DNA of 39,252 nucleotides, taken from contig DJMJ01000026.1 of assembly GCA_002435325.1 (NCBI GenBank), positions 1,458 through 40,709 of the forward strand. Direction: 5' to 3'. The notes below the pieces were generated by a model. It worked only from the letters and a program-made list of their open reading frames with translations. It had not been told where the DNA came from and made no database searches. This DNA comes from Nitrospira sp. UBA6493 (lineage in GTDB: Bacteria > Nitrospirota > Nitrospiria > Nitrospirales > Nitrospiraceae). The translations under genes were made by a program, and so were the position numbers. Numbering within the stretch: position 1 is the stretch's first letter; every line of letters starts with the position of its first letter. This document shows positions 8,249 through 15,260 of this stretch, piece after piece.

Positions 8249-9349
8249 ATGAAACAGACGCCGCTCATCGCACAACATCGAGCTGCCGGCGCGAAGCTCG
8301 TCGATTTCGCCGGCTGGGAAATGCCGATTCAATATTCCGGGGTCATCGACGAATATCAGACGGTGCGCCAGTACGCGGGGCTGTTCGATGTGAGCCACAT
8401 GGGACGGCTCATGGTGTCGGGCATAGGCGGGCTGGAGTTCCTCCAGTCAGTGACCACCAATGATGCCGGAAAATTAGCGGTCGGTCAGGCGCAGTACTCC
8501 ATGGTCTGTAACGACCGGGGCGGGATTCAAGACGATATCTTCGTCTATCGCCTCAAGCCGATGGACTATCTGTTGTGTGTCAACGCGTCGAATCGCGAAA
8601 AAATCCATGCGTGGCTGCAGACCCAACCCCGGGCCACGACCGTGGTGCTCGAGGACCATTCCGACCGGATGGCGCAGATCGCGATTCAAGGTCCCCGGTC
8701 CAGAGACATTCTTCTCGCGCTTGGCGGAGAAGCGATCAGGGCACTGAAGCTCCACCACACGTGCGACGCCATGCTGGGCTCCATTCCGACCCTCGTGGCT
8801 CGAACCGGGTACACGGGAGAGTTGGGGTATGAGCTGTACGTATCGGCCGATCAGATCGGATTATTGTGGGAACGGATTCTGGAACTGGGTGTCTCAGAGG
8901 GGGTGAAGCCAGCCGGCTTAGGATCCCGTGATTTGCTCAGACTGGAGATGGGGTATCTGCTTTACGGCAACGATATTGGTGAGGACACGACGCCAGTCGA
9001 AGCCGGGGTCGAATGGACGGTAAGCCTGGATAAGGGAGAATTTGTTGGTCGCGCAGCCTTGCTGGCACAAAAAGAATGTGGGCCGATGAAACGGTTTGTC
9101 GGGTTTGAATTGCTGGAGAAAGCGGTCCCCCGGCATGGATTCAAAATTCTCGATCCCGTCTCCTCCCAGGTGATTGGCGAAGTATCGAGCGGCAACTTGT
9201 CACCGATTCTCCAAAAGGGAATTGGGTTAGGGTACATTCCGACAGCACAGTCCGCCGTTGGTACGCCACTTACCATTGATATCCGCGGGAAAGGGGTTCC
9301 TGCTCAGGTAGTGAAGACACCGTTCTATCGAAAACCCAAGACAGTGTAG
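8249..9349 (+). CDS. gcvT: Aminomethyltransferase, glycine cleavage T protein
   Basis: The T protein takes the aminomethyl group from lipoylated H protein, releases ammonia and passes the one-carbon unit to tetrahydrofolate to give 5,10-methylene-THF. The 366-residue length is normal. Family motifs are clear: DFAGWEMPIQYSG near the N-terminus, LFDVSHMGRL, GGIQDDIFVYRL with the folate-pocket region, ARTGYTGELGYELYV, and YGNDIGEDTTPVEAGVEWTV with its conserved acidic residues. The C-terminal barrel includes EVSSGNLSPILQKGIGLGY. It sits between an FKBP gene and a NUDIX gene; the partner gcvP is about 6 kb away on the opposite strand (15261-18155), and no gcvH is present in this window. No glycine riboswitch is evident in the 15-base upstream gap. 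Confidence 0.95.
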   Translation: MKQTPLIAQHRAAGAKLVDFAGWEMPIQYSGVIDEYQTVRQYAGLFDVSHMGRLMVSGIGGLEFLQSVTTNDAGKLAVGQAQYSMVCNDRGGIQDDIFVYRLKPMDYLLCVNASNREKIHAWLQTQPRATTVVLEDHSDRMAQIAIQGPRSRDILLALGGEAIRALKLHHTCDAMLGSIPTLVARTGYTGELGYELYVSADQIGLLWERILELGVSEGVKPAGLGSRDLLRLEMGYLLYGNDIGEDTTPVEAGVEWTVSLDKGEFVGRAALLAQKECGPMKRFVGFELLEKAVPRHGFKILDPVSSQVIGEVSSGNLSPILQKGIGLGYIPTAQSAVGTPLTIDIRGKGVPAQVVKTPFYRKPKTV

Positions 9350-9360
9350 CATCTGTGATC

Positions 9361-9876
9361 ATGACAAAGAATATCTACACAGGCCGTGTTGTGACGCTCA
9401 ATATCGATACGGTGGAGTTGCCCAACGGGCTGACGGTCGATCTGGAGACGATCCGCCATCCCGGTGCGGCAGCAGTCGTGCCGATGAAAGATGACGGGTC
9501 CGTCGTACTTATCCGGCAATTCCGTCACGCCGCGGGGGGATTTATTTATGAAATCCCGGCGGGCAAATTGAATCCGGGAGAAGACCCGCTGCAATGTGCT
9601 GCTCGGGAATTGGAAGAGGAAGTCGGCTATCGAGCCGCGACGTTCACGCTGCTCTCCAGCATTTTCACCGCGCCTGGTTTTGCGGACGAAGTCATTCACG
9701 TCTATAAGGCGACAGGATTGACGCAAGGCCGGCAGCAGCTGGATCGGGACGAAGTGTTGGATGTGATCGAGATGCCGCTACGTGAGGCAATCGATAAGAT
9801 CGAGGATGGCACGATTCGGGATTCTAAGACGATCGTGGGATTGCAAGCGGTCTATATCAGAGAGGCGGTTCGGTAG
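9361..9876 (+). CDS. NUDIX hydrolase, ADP-ribose pyrophosphatase type
   Basis: This protein hydrolyses nucleoside-diphosphate-X substrates; the best match is the ADP-ribose pyrophosphatase subgroup, giving AMP and ribose 5-phosphate. The Nudix box is exact (GX5EX7REUXEEXGU): it spans residues 68-90, from GKLNPGE to RELEEEVGY. Upstream RQFRHAAGGFIYEIPAGK is the hallmark of ADP-ribose pyrophosphatases such as NudF/YqkG, and SSIFTAPGFADEVIHVYKA matches the region after the box. I chose the ATG at 9361 (MTKNIY) over a GTG two codons earlier. The gene follows gcvT by 11 bases and ends just before a long inverted repeat at 9888-9920. Confidence 0.92.
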   Translation: MTKNIYTGRVVTLNIDTVELPNGLTVDLETIRHPGAAAVVPMKDDGSVVLIRQFRHAAGGFIYEIPAGKLNPGEDPLQCAARELEEEVGYRAATFTLLSSIFTAPGFADEVIHVYKATGLTQGRQQLDRDEVLDVIEMPLREAIDKIEDGTIRDSKTIVGLQAVYIREAVR

Positions 9877-9887
9877 AGACTCTGCCC

Positions 9888-9920
9888 GAGAGAGCTCCCG
9901 CTCGAAGCGGGAGCTCTCTC
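9888..9920. terminator. Long perfect inverted repeat between convergent genes
   Basis: A perfect 15-bp inverted repeat (GAGAGAGCTCCCGCT at 9888-9902 and its complement at 9906-9920) with a 3-base loop lies 11 bases past the NUDIX stop and about 35 bases past the end of the convergent small-protein gene. It is symmetric, so it could end transcription from both sides. There is no U-tract on either strand, so it is either a Rho-assisted or RNA-end-stabilising hairpin rather than a textbook intrinsic terminator. Confidence 0.7.
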
Positions 9921-9954
9921 AAGCCAGCTAGCCTCGCCAATAGCAAGAACGGGA

Positions 9955-10170
9955 TTACTTGCCCTTCTTCTCGTCCTTCTTCTTCTCGTCGCCAAACACG
10001 ACGTGGCCGCCCTTCTTCTCTTCCTTCTTCTTTTCTTCGGCGAACACCACGACGTGGCCGCCCTTCTTCTCGCCCTTGGTTTCCTTCTTCTCTTCACCGG
10101 CGAACGAAGGAGCGCTGAAGGAGATTGCCACCGCCACCGCCATGATTGCCATCAACATGCTCTTCATCAT
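9955..10170 (-). CDS. Small exported Lys/Glu/Gly-rich repeat protein
   Basis: I do not recognise a family. The 71-residue product starts with a signal peptide (hydrophobic core LMAIMAVAVAISFSAP, likely cut after PSFA). The mature part, about 47 residues, consists almost only of Lys, Glu, Gly, Asp, Val, Phe and one His per repeat. Two copies of a 17-residue unit, KKGGHVVVFAEEKKKEE and KKGGHVVFGDEKKKDE, are adjacent, and a 24-base identical DNA segment (9997-10020 and 10048-10071) underlies them. A strong GGGAGGA ribosome site precedes the start; either of two consecutive ATG codons (10170 or 10167) can serve. It is monocistronic, divergent from mug and bounded downstream by the hairpin at 9888. 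A periplasmic polyelectrolyte, structural or metal-binding peptide are all possible; nothing proves one. Confidence 0.75.
   Translation of the reverse strand: MMKSMLMAIMAVAVAISFSAPSFAGEEKKETKGEKKGGHVVVFAEEKKKEEKKGGHVVFGDEKKKDEKKGK
9997..10071. repeat. Tandem 51-bp repeat inside the Lys-rich protein gene
   Basis: Two identical 24-base blocks (9997-10020 and 10048-10071, beginning CACGACGTGGCCGCCC on the plus strand) are offset by 51 bases, exactly 17 codons. They encode the GGHVV core and flanking lysines of the small exported protein. The flanks of each unit differ, so the duplication is not brand new. Confidence 0.85.
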
Positions 10171-10263
10171 AAATCCTCCCTAAGGTTTAAGAGACACGTG
10201 CCTCTGATTGGGCACTACCCTGTGCTTCAGCAAGCGACATGCCGTGGTGATTTGATCTTGTAC

Positions 10264-10292
10264 TTTACAGCAGTTTCATATAGTTAGATAAT
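10264..10292 (+). promoter_or_regulatory. Candidate sigma70 promoter for mug
   Basis: TTTACA at 10264-10269 and GATAAT at 10287-10292 are separated by 17 bases; each matches the sigma70 consensus in 5 of 6 positions. Transcription would start near 10299, leaving a leader of about 88 bases before the glycosylase start. The surrounding sequence is AT-rich compared with its neighbours. Confidence 0.55.
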
Positions 10293-10386
10293 TCTTCTAA
10301 TCTGAAATTGAAGGGGAATTCATTCGCTCTCCTGTGGCGGATTGGTTCAAGCTCAACTAAACTGCCTCAAAGAGAGGACTTTGAGC

Positions 10387-10932
10387 GTGGCTCGAACAAC
10401 GCGGTTGCCGGACCATATTCATCCGGGGACACACATCCTCTTTGTTGGGATCAATCCTGGGTTGAAATCGGCCGAAACCGGACATCATTTTGCCGGGCCA
10501 TCCAATCGATTCTGGAAGCTGCTCTACGAAGCCGATCTTGTGTCCGAGCCCCTCACATACCAGGACGATTGGTGCCTGCCTGAACGGGGGTTGGGCCTCA
10601 CGAACATTATTGACCGGTGCAGTGCGGGAATCGACGTGTTGGAACCGGGCGAATATCGCGCCGGCTTGGCGACCCTGACCAGAAAAGTCCGTCGCTATCA
10701 GCCAAGGATCATCGCGTTCTTGGGGGTAACGATCTATCGAATGATCTTTGGGCAAGACCAGCCATTGCCGTCTCGCATGGACCCTGGTATGACGACGAGT
10801 CGACTTGCTGAAATACCTGTGTTCCTCTTGCCCAATCCCAGTGGCTGCAACACCCATTATTCCTATGATCAGATGCGCGAGGCCTTTCGAGCCCTCCGCG
10901 ACAGCATCCGGCGGTATGCACCACCTCCATAG
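10387..10932 (+). CDS. mug: G/U mismatch-specific DNA glycosylase (Mug/TDG family)
   Basis: This protein belongs to uracil-DNA glycosylase family 2, which removes uracil or thymine mispaired with guanine and starts base-excision repair. Motif 1 is FVGINPGLKSAETGHHF, with the catalytic Asn of GINPG; it is followed by AGPSNRFWKLL. Motif 2 is LPNPSGCNTHYSY, matching the NPSG loop that intrudes into the DNA. The central ERGLGLTNIIDR and IIAFLGVTIYR segments also match. Start choice: the GTG at 10387 lies 9 bases after a GAGAGG site; a TTG at 10381 and a TTG at 10342 are alternatives. From 10387 the product is 181 residues, close to the family's usual length. The gene stands alone between divergent and co-directional unrelated genes. 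Confidence 0.92.
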   Translation: MARTTRLPDHIHPGTHILFVGINPGLKSAETGHHFAGPSNRFWKLLYEADLVSEPLTYQDDWCLPERGLGLTNIIDRCSAGIDVLEPGEYRAGLATLTRKVRRYQPRIIAFLGVTIYRMIFGQDQPLPSRMDPGMTTSRLAEIPVFLLPNPSGCNTHYSYDQMREAFRALRDSIRRYAPPP

Positions 10933-10991
10933 TCATGAGGAATTCTCGTATTTCTTTGCCAGGCTGAGAGTCCTGCACTACAGTCAATTCC

Positions 10992-11798
10992 ATGAAATTG
11001 CCCTCGCCTCCTAAGCAGCCGTGCGCGACCGTGATCTGTCCGAAGTGCGGGACTGAACAGGATGGGGGTGTGGAATGCCACCGGTGTGGGATCATCTTCG
11101 CAAAATATAAGCAGTCCATCACGCCGGGTAAGCAGGAGCCTCCGCTCATCAGCACGCCTGCGACGGAATTTCGTCGACCGGGTGTCCTTGCCAGGCTAGG
11201 TAGGATTCTTCCCTGGATATCCCTCACTTGTACAACCAGCATACTGTTGCTCATATTGCGGCAAGCACGGCCCTTGCGGATTCAAACAGATCCGCAGGCC
11301 GTCGACCGTGTGGCGGAGAAAATGGATGCGCTGCAGATGGCGATGCAGGAACAGCGTCCGTCGACTGTGTCCATCAATGAAGCAGAGCTGAATCAATGGA
11401 TGCGAGACAATCTGGTGATCGCATCGGTGCATCAAGCGCAACTGGCGGGCATTCCGGTTCCGGCCGGGAGCGAGGCGACGATGCAGGAAGTGCACTCCGC
11501 GCTGAAAGATGTGCGAATGAACCTAGCAGGTGAGCAACTCAAGGCCTATGTCCTTTTCAGTTTGTACGGGAAAGAGATTACTCTGCAACTGGAGGGAACG
11601 CTTCAGACTCAGGACGGCGCGATTCGTCTCATGCCAACAGCCGGCAGGATTGGCACGCTGCCAATCCCTTCGTCCACGCTTGGCCAGGTGGTCCATCAGC
11701 TCTTCGACTCGCCACAAAACCGGGATCATTTCCAACTGCCTCCCCATATCAAGTCCGTTCGTATCGAGAACAGCGCACTCTTTATCACCACGAGATAA
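10992..11798 (+). CDS. Zinc-ribbon single-pass membrane protein, unknown function
   Basis: This 268-residue protein has three parts. First is an N-terminal zinc ribbon with C16/C19 (CPKC) and C29/C32 (CHRC), followed by GIIFAKYK. This arrangement is common in proteins that start with a short ribbon and then cross the membrane. Second is one hydrophobic segment at about residues 72-90 (PWISLTCTTSILLLI). Third is a soluble domain of about 175 residues with SINEAELNQWMRDNLV, resembling a repeat seen in proteins that assess periplasmic or membrane-associated lipid-like domains, and ending in an alternating beta-rich stretch. I cannot assign the third domain to a named family. The ribbon is presumably cytoplasmic and the large domain periplasmic. 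It begins 59 bases after mug. Confidence 0.7.
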   Translation: MKLPSPPKQPCATVICPKCGTEQDGGVECHRCGIIFAKYKQSITPGKQEPPLISTPATEFRRPGVLARLGRILPWISLTCTTSILLLILRQARPLRIQTDPQAVDRVAEKMDALQMAMQEQRPSTVSINEAELNQWMRDNLVIASVHQAQLAGIPVPAGSEATMQEVHSALKDVRMNLAGEQLKAYVLFSLYGKEITLQLEGTLQTQDGAIRLMPTAGRIGTLPIPSSTLGQVVHQLFDSPQNRDHFQLPPHIKSVRIENSALFITTR

Positions 11799-11926
11799 TT
11801 CAAGTCGCTCAAGGCTGAACCGCAGCGCAGTCGCTGTTGTTTTTATTCAGCAGGATGTGACATTCCTGCAACGGGATGGTAGTACGCTTCTGTTCGCGGC
11901 GAATCATTTTGCACCGTTATGCAGCC

Positions 11927-11956
11927 TTGTTATTGGCATCGGGCTTGCTGTATAAC
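11927..11956 (+). promoter_or_regulatory. Candidate sigma70 promoter for the interrupted TPR-like gene
   Basis: TTGTTA at 11927-11932 and TATAAC at 11951-11956 are 18 bases apart (4/6 and 5/6 consensus matches). Predicted start is near 11963, giving a leader of about 35 bases that contains the GGGAGGGG ribosome site at 11988-11995 and leads to the ATG at 11998. This supports translation starting upstream of the in-frame TGA. Confidence 0.5.
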
Positions 11957-11997
11957 GCCGTCGTTTTGTCTGGAACGACTCTCAGTCGGGAGGGGTT

Positions 11998-12645
11998 ATG
12001 CATCGGCTTGCTAGTGTGGTGGGCGCGTCAGTTCTAGTCTGATTGAGTACCGTCACACTCGCGGGGGCTCAACCGGCTGCTCAAGATCTCATTGCCGGAG
12101 CCATGCAAGCCTGTCATGACGGGCGTATCGCATCAGATCGGTCCACTCGTGCGGCTTATTTCGAAAAAGGGCAAGCCTTAGGTGAGCAGGCCGTGGCAGC
12201 CAATGAGCAATCGGCGGATGCCCACTTTGCCTTGTTCTGTAATCTCGGAGAGCTTATGCGTTTCGACGGCGAAATGAGTTTATCCTCTGTGGTGGGATTT
12301 CGCCGTACGATCAAAGAACTCGATCGGACCCTCGCCCTGGCTCCCGGCCATCTCGATGCCCTGTCGGCAAGAGGAACGCTGCTCCTGCGATTGCCTTCCC
12401 TCTTGGGTGGCGACCCGGACAAGGGCGAACAACTGCTCCAGCATGTGATCCAACAGGAGCCCCAAGCCGTGAATGCCCGCATCAGCCTCGCCAGGAGTTA
12501 TTGCAAGCGCGGGCGCCATTATGATGTCATCCATCTGGCTTCAGAGGCGTTAACCCTCGCACAAAGACAACAGCAAGACGACTTTATTCCCGAAGCGGCC
12601 AGGGTCCTGGCACAGTTGCGAGCGATCGGCAACAAGGCCAACTAA
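11998..12645 (+). pseudogene. TPR-like exported protein with in-frame TGA in its signal peptide
   Basis: The natural reading frame begins at the ATG at 11998 with a strong GGGAGGGG ribosome site and encodes MHRLASVVGASVLV, then a TGA stop (12040-12042), then LSTVTLAGAQPAAQDL and 190 further residues to the stop at 12643-12645. If the TGA were a sense codon (for example TGG), the start would be a perfect signal peptide with cleavage near AGA-Q. The downstream frame is intact and contains helical, TPR-like segments: FRRTIKELDRTLALAPGHLD, LLGGDPDKGEQLLQHVIQ and NARISLARSYCKRG. These resemble TatT/TPR periplasmic proteins. The TTG right after the TGA (12043) is an unlikely start: it lacks a ribosome site and would remove half the signal. 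This is a fresh nonsense mutation, a sequencing error or read-through; the intact remainder argues against old decay. Confidence 0.75.
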
Positions 12646-12819
12646 CCGCGCCATTCCACCGGTCCCTTCTAGAACCATTCGATGAATCGTGCTATCTTTC
12701 CGGCTCAACGGCGCGGCATTCCTCGTCTTGTGCGGAAATCTTGTTTCCCCAGAATGGCGAAGGCTGTGTTTATTTCGTAAGCTTATGTCCCTCGGTCTTT
12801 ACGAAGGAGAAGAGTGTCC

Positions 12820-13599
12820 ATGTTGCTCGAAGGAAAAAAAGGCCTCATCATCGGTGTCGCCAACAAGCACAGCATCGCCTGGGCCATTGCGCAGTCCGCG
12901 GCGAGCCAGGGCGCTCAACTGATGTTCAACTATCAGGGTGAGCGGCTACGGGGAAACGTCGAAGAACTCGTGGCTACTTTGCCTGGGGCGAAGGCCTTTC
13001 CCTGCGATGCCGGTGATGATGCACAGATTGCCGCCTTGATGGAGAGTGTGGGGAAAGAAGTCGGTCAGCTCGATTTTCTTGTCCACTCTATTGCCTTCGC
13101 CCCGCGTGAGGAACTGACAGGCCAATTCGTCAATACGACACGGCAGGGATTTGCCACCGCGTTGGACGTCAGCGCCTATTCTCTCGTAGCATTTACTCGC
13201 GCGGCGATGCCTCTTATGACCGACGGCGGATCTGTGGTGACACTGAGTTATCTGGGCGCAGAACGGGTGGTGCCTCATTACAACGTGATGGGAGTGGCGA
13301 AGGCGGCTCTCGAAGCCTCTGTCCGCTACCTGGCCAACGATTTGGGTCCTAAGAACATTCGAGTGAATGCCATCTCAGCCGGGCCAATTAAGACCCTCGC
13401 TGCCCGCGGCGTGTCTGGAATCAGCAAGATGGTCGATCACCACAGAGAGTTTGCCCCGCTCCGCCGCGCCACTGAGCAAGGTGAAGTCGGCGACACCGCG
13501 TTATTCTTAGTCAGCTCGCTTGGACGAGGGATTACCGGCGAAGTGATCTACGTGGACGGTGGGTATAATATCCTGGGATCGTTGGCATCGGTAGACTGA
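12820..13599 (+). CDS. fabI: Enoyl-[acyl-carrier-protein] reductase (NADH)
   Basis: FabI performs the last reduction of each fatty-acid elongation cycle, converting trans-2-enoyl-ACP to acyl-ACP. The short-chain dehydrogenase fold is clear: GLIIGVANKHSIAWAIAQ binds the cofactor, LDFLVHSIAFAPREEL follows, and the active site shows Y144 (SYLGAE), Y154 and K161 in the FabI-specific Y-x6-K spacing. RVNAISAGPIKTLAARGVSG and GEVIYVDGGYNI complete the signature. I prefer the ATG at 12820 because AAGGAG at 12804-12809 is 10 bases upstream; a GTG at 12814 would be only 4 bases from it. The 259-residue product has the normal length. It appears to be a single-gene unit, with arfB convergent downstream. 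Confidence 0.96.
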   Translation: MLLEGKKGLIIGVANKHSIAWAIAQSAASQGAQLMFNYQGERLRGNVEELVATLPGAKAFPCDAGDDAQIAALMESVGKEVGQLDFLVHSIAFAPREELTGQFVNTTRQGFATALDVSAYSLVAFTRAAMPLMTDGGSVVTLSYLGAERVVPHYNVMGVAKAALEASVRYLANDLGPKNIRVNAISAGPIKTLAARGVSGISKMVDHHREFAPLRRATEQGEVGDTALFLVSSLGRGITGEVIYVDGGYNILGSLASVD

Positions 13600-13614
13600 C
13601 GTGCCGCGGGTCTC

Positions 13615-13699
13615 GCGAGAAAAGCGGGGCTAGCAGGAAATGTGTGAGAGGCGGAGGCTAAGCTCGTCGCGTTTCTCCCGCATCTCCCGCCCTTCTCGC
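13615..13699. repeat. Imperfect inverted repeat between fabI and arfB
   Basis: GCGAGAA-AA-GCGGG at 13615-13628 can pair with CCCGC-CC-TTCTCGC at 13686-13699 (12 of 14 bases), enclosing about 57 bases that also contain pairable GC-rich segments. It lies in the 109-base gap between the convergent fabI and arfB genes and may act as a weak bidirectional terminator. No U-tract is present. Confidence 0.35.
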
Positions 13700-13708
13700 G
13701 CGGGGACC

Positions 13709-14119
13709 TCACTCAAGTGTGCCTCGCAGCGCTTTCAGCCGGCCTTGTTTCTTCTTGCTTTCAATCCGCCGGTTCTGAGACCCCTTCGTGGGCTTCGTGG
13801 CTTTTCGCTTTTTGCGAGGGATCGCCACACTCTGAATCAAGAGGCGAAGCCGCTCCAATGCATCCTCACGGTTTCGCTCCTGCGTGCGGTGTTGCTGCGC
13901 CTTGATCGTAATCACACCATCATCTGAAATCCGGCTATCTCGAAGTTTCAGTAGTTCCTCCTTGTAAAAGGACGGCAAAGACGACGCCGTGATGTCGAAT
14001 TGCAAATGGATGGCGGTAGAGACTTTATTGACGTTTTGCCCCCCGGCACCCTGCGACCGCATGGCATGGAGATCGATTTCGGAATCCGGAATGACAATGT
14101 GTGAGGAGATGTGCAGCAT
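13709..14119 (-). CDS. arfB: Alternative ribosome-rescue factor B (peptidyl-tRNA hydrolase)
   Basis: ArfB (YaeJ) binds ribosomes stalled on mRNA lacking a stop codon and hydrolyses the peptidyl-tRNA. The 136-residue product has the class I release-factor-like domain with the catalytic GGQ in AMRSQGAGGQNVNKVSTA. It also has the diagnostic basic C-terminal tail (RKKRKATKPTKGSQNRR and KKKQGRLKALRG) that enters the empty mRNA channel. There is no codon-recognition domain, which separates it from RF1/RF2. I chose the ATG at 14119 because the family starts with this IVIP-type strand; the frame remains open further upstream but encodes Arg/Pro-rich nonsense. A small unknown gene lies 104 bases upstream on the same strand and may share its transcript. 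Confidence 0.93.
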   Translation of the reverse strand: MLHISSHIVIPDSEIDLHAMRSQGAGGQNVNKVSTAIHLQFDITASSLPSFYKEELLKLRDSRISDDGVITIKAQQHRTQERNREDALERLRLLIQSVAIPRKKRKATKPTKGSQNRRIESKKKQGRLKALRGTLE

Positions 14120-14223
14120 CGTGAGGGAGTGTACTTCAGTCGCGTCGATCTCGCCATGGGTCGTGAATCCGGAAAAGGAGTTGATCGTTGGCAGAGGATT
14201 CTGAAGAGCGGGGAACGGAGCCG

Positions 14224-14448
14224 TTACTGCAGTTCTGGCACGCGGTCGATGATACGGAGGCGCACCTCGTTCCCGAGCTGGATTTGCACCATTTTGGTGG
14301 CGAGGCTGGCGCGAATTTGGGTGACGTCTTCCACGGTAAATTGGAGTGAGCCGCCGCAGCGCTCGACCAGGTGGTAGAGCAGCAGGGTGGTGAGGTAGCT
14401 GACCTCTTCGTCGTTTGCGTATTCGCTGAAATTCAAAATCTGCAGCAT
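14224..14448 (-). CDS. Small protein of unknown function
   Basis: I do not recognise a family. The 74-residue product, beginning MLQILNFSEYANDEEVSYLT, is acidic and soluble, with a balanced helix-strand composition and no signal peptide. Its amino-acid composition looks coding: mixed hydrophobic and charged residues, with the regular segment QIRASLATKMVQIQLG. The ATG at 14448 has a GAAGAGG purine tract about 10 bases upstream. It is followed by arfB on the same strand after 104 bases. A possible promoter lies at 14480-14509. It could be a lineage-specific regulator or toxin-antitoxin-like small protein, but no partner gene overlaps or abuts it, so that is not supported. Confidence 0.6.
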   Translation of the reverse strand: MLQILNFSEYANDEEVSYLTTLLLYHLVERCGGSLQFTVEDVTQIRASLATKMVQIQLGNEVRLRIIDRVPELQ

Positions 14449-14479
14449 GATCGTACGGCCTCTTCGTCAATGATCAGTA

Positions 14480-14509
14480 TTTATCGCCGAATCGAGAGTT
14501 ATTCGACAA
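14480..14509 (-). promoter_or_regulatory. Weak candidate promoter for the small gene and arfB
   Basis: On the minus strand TTGTCG (14509-14504) and GATAAA (14485-14480) are 18 bases apart, each matching consensus in 4 of 6 positions. Transcription would start near 14473, about 25 bases before the ATG at 14448. The match is modest. Confidence 0.3.
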
Positions 14510-14637
14510 TGCCTCAAAAGATGGGGGTCCGCAAGCGACACTTTTGTACAATGGGGAAGGCGGCGGTCAACAATATGTGGGAGTAGTGAAGAGGTGGATT
14601 GAAGGAATGTCAGATTGCTAGGGAATTATGGGATGGC

Positions 14638-15222
14638 TCAGCGAGAAGGAGGGCCTTCGGTCACCGGCGTAAACAGGACCTGATCGGCCAGTTGATCGAG
14701 AAAAAGTAGAGCCTCGCGCTGTTCCTTCTGCGGTCGCCCGTGTAGAAAGAGAATTCCCTGTTGTGCAGGTCCTATAACGGCTACGCCCCGACCCGTAAGA
14801 GTACCCGCGACATAGGACGATGTCAGTCTATTCCCCTGGCGTGTCACCGCTCCTACTGGTTCGAAGACGAGACTGTCGGTGATCGGTTGGGGCTCTCCCA
14901 GTAAGGCCATTAGATCGTCTTCCGTCTGGTTGAGCGTGGCGAACACGAGCACAAATCCGGCCTCTTTTTCGGAAACGAGGAGAATAGCAGCCATTTCGTT
15001 AAGCGCTTCGGCATGCCAACCCTGCGGAATCGGAAATGAGGCAGTGCCCCCTAGAGCACGGACTCGCGTGCCTGCCTGGTAGATCAGTCCCGCGCGAACC
15101 TCCGCGATGGAGACGTCGCTGCCTGCTTTCTTCGGTCCAGGCTCGGCGAGAAGATCGTGGACGCTCATGGCTATGAAGAAAATAGACAAGGTGACTAGTC
15201 TAAGACTCGGGTTGATTCTCAT
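14638..15222 (-). CDS. Exported protein of unknown function
   Basis: I do not recognise a family. The 194-residue product begins with a signal peptide (MRINPSLRLVTLSIFFIAMS, likely cut after DLLA). The mature domain mixes strands and helices: TASFPIPQGWHAEALN resembles the start of small 'PsbP/DUF-type' secreted domains in which a short strand precedes a Pro-Gly-Trp turn, and AILLVSEKEAGFVLVFATL follows. It lies 38 bases downstream of gcvP on the same strand, so it is probably read from the same transcript, although a functional link to glycine cleavage is not evident. There is no clear ribosome site before the ATG at 15222; a later ATG (MSVHDLL) would destroy the signal peptide and is less likely. 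Confidence 0.65.
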   Translation of the reverse strand: MRINPSLRLVTLSIFFIAMSVHDLLAEPGPKKAGSDVSIAEVRAGLIYQAGTRVRALGGTASFPIPQGWHAEALNEMAAILLVSEKEAGFVLVFATLNQTEDDLMALLGEPQPITDSLVFEPVGAVTRQGNRLTSSYVAGTLTGRGVAVIGPAQQGILFLHGRPQKEQREALLFLDQLADQVLFTPVTEGPPSR

Positions 15223-15260
15223 GGTTATAGACGACCTAGACCCATCCGGACGGTGACTGG

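Noticed and set aside
12043..12645. Treating the TTG at 12043 as the true start of the TPR-like protein
   Set aside because: There is no ribosome site before it, it directly follows a stop codon and it would keep only half of an obvious signal peptide; the ATG at 11998 with GGGAGGGG explains the sequence better.
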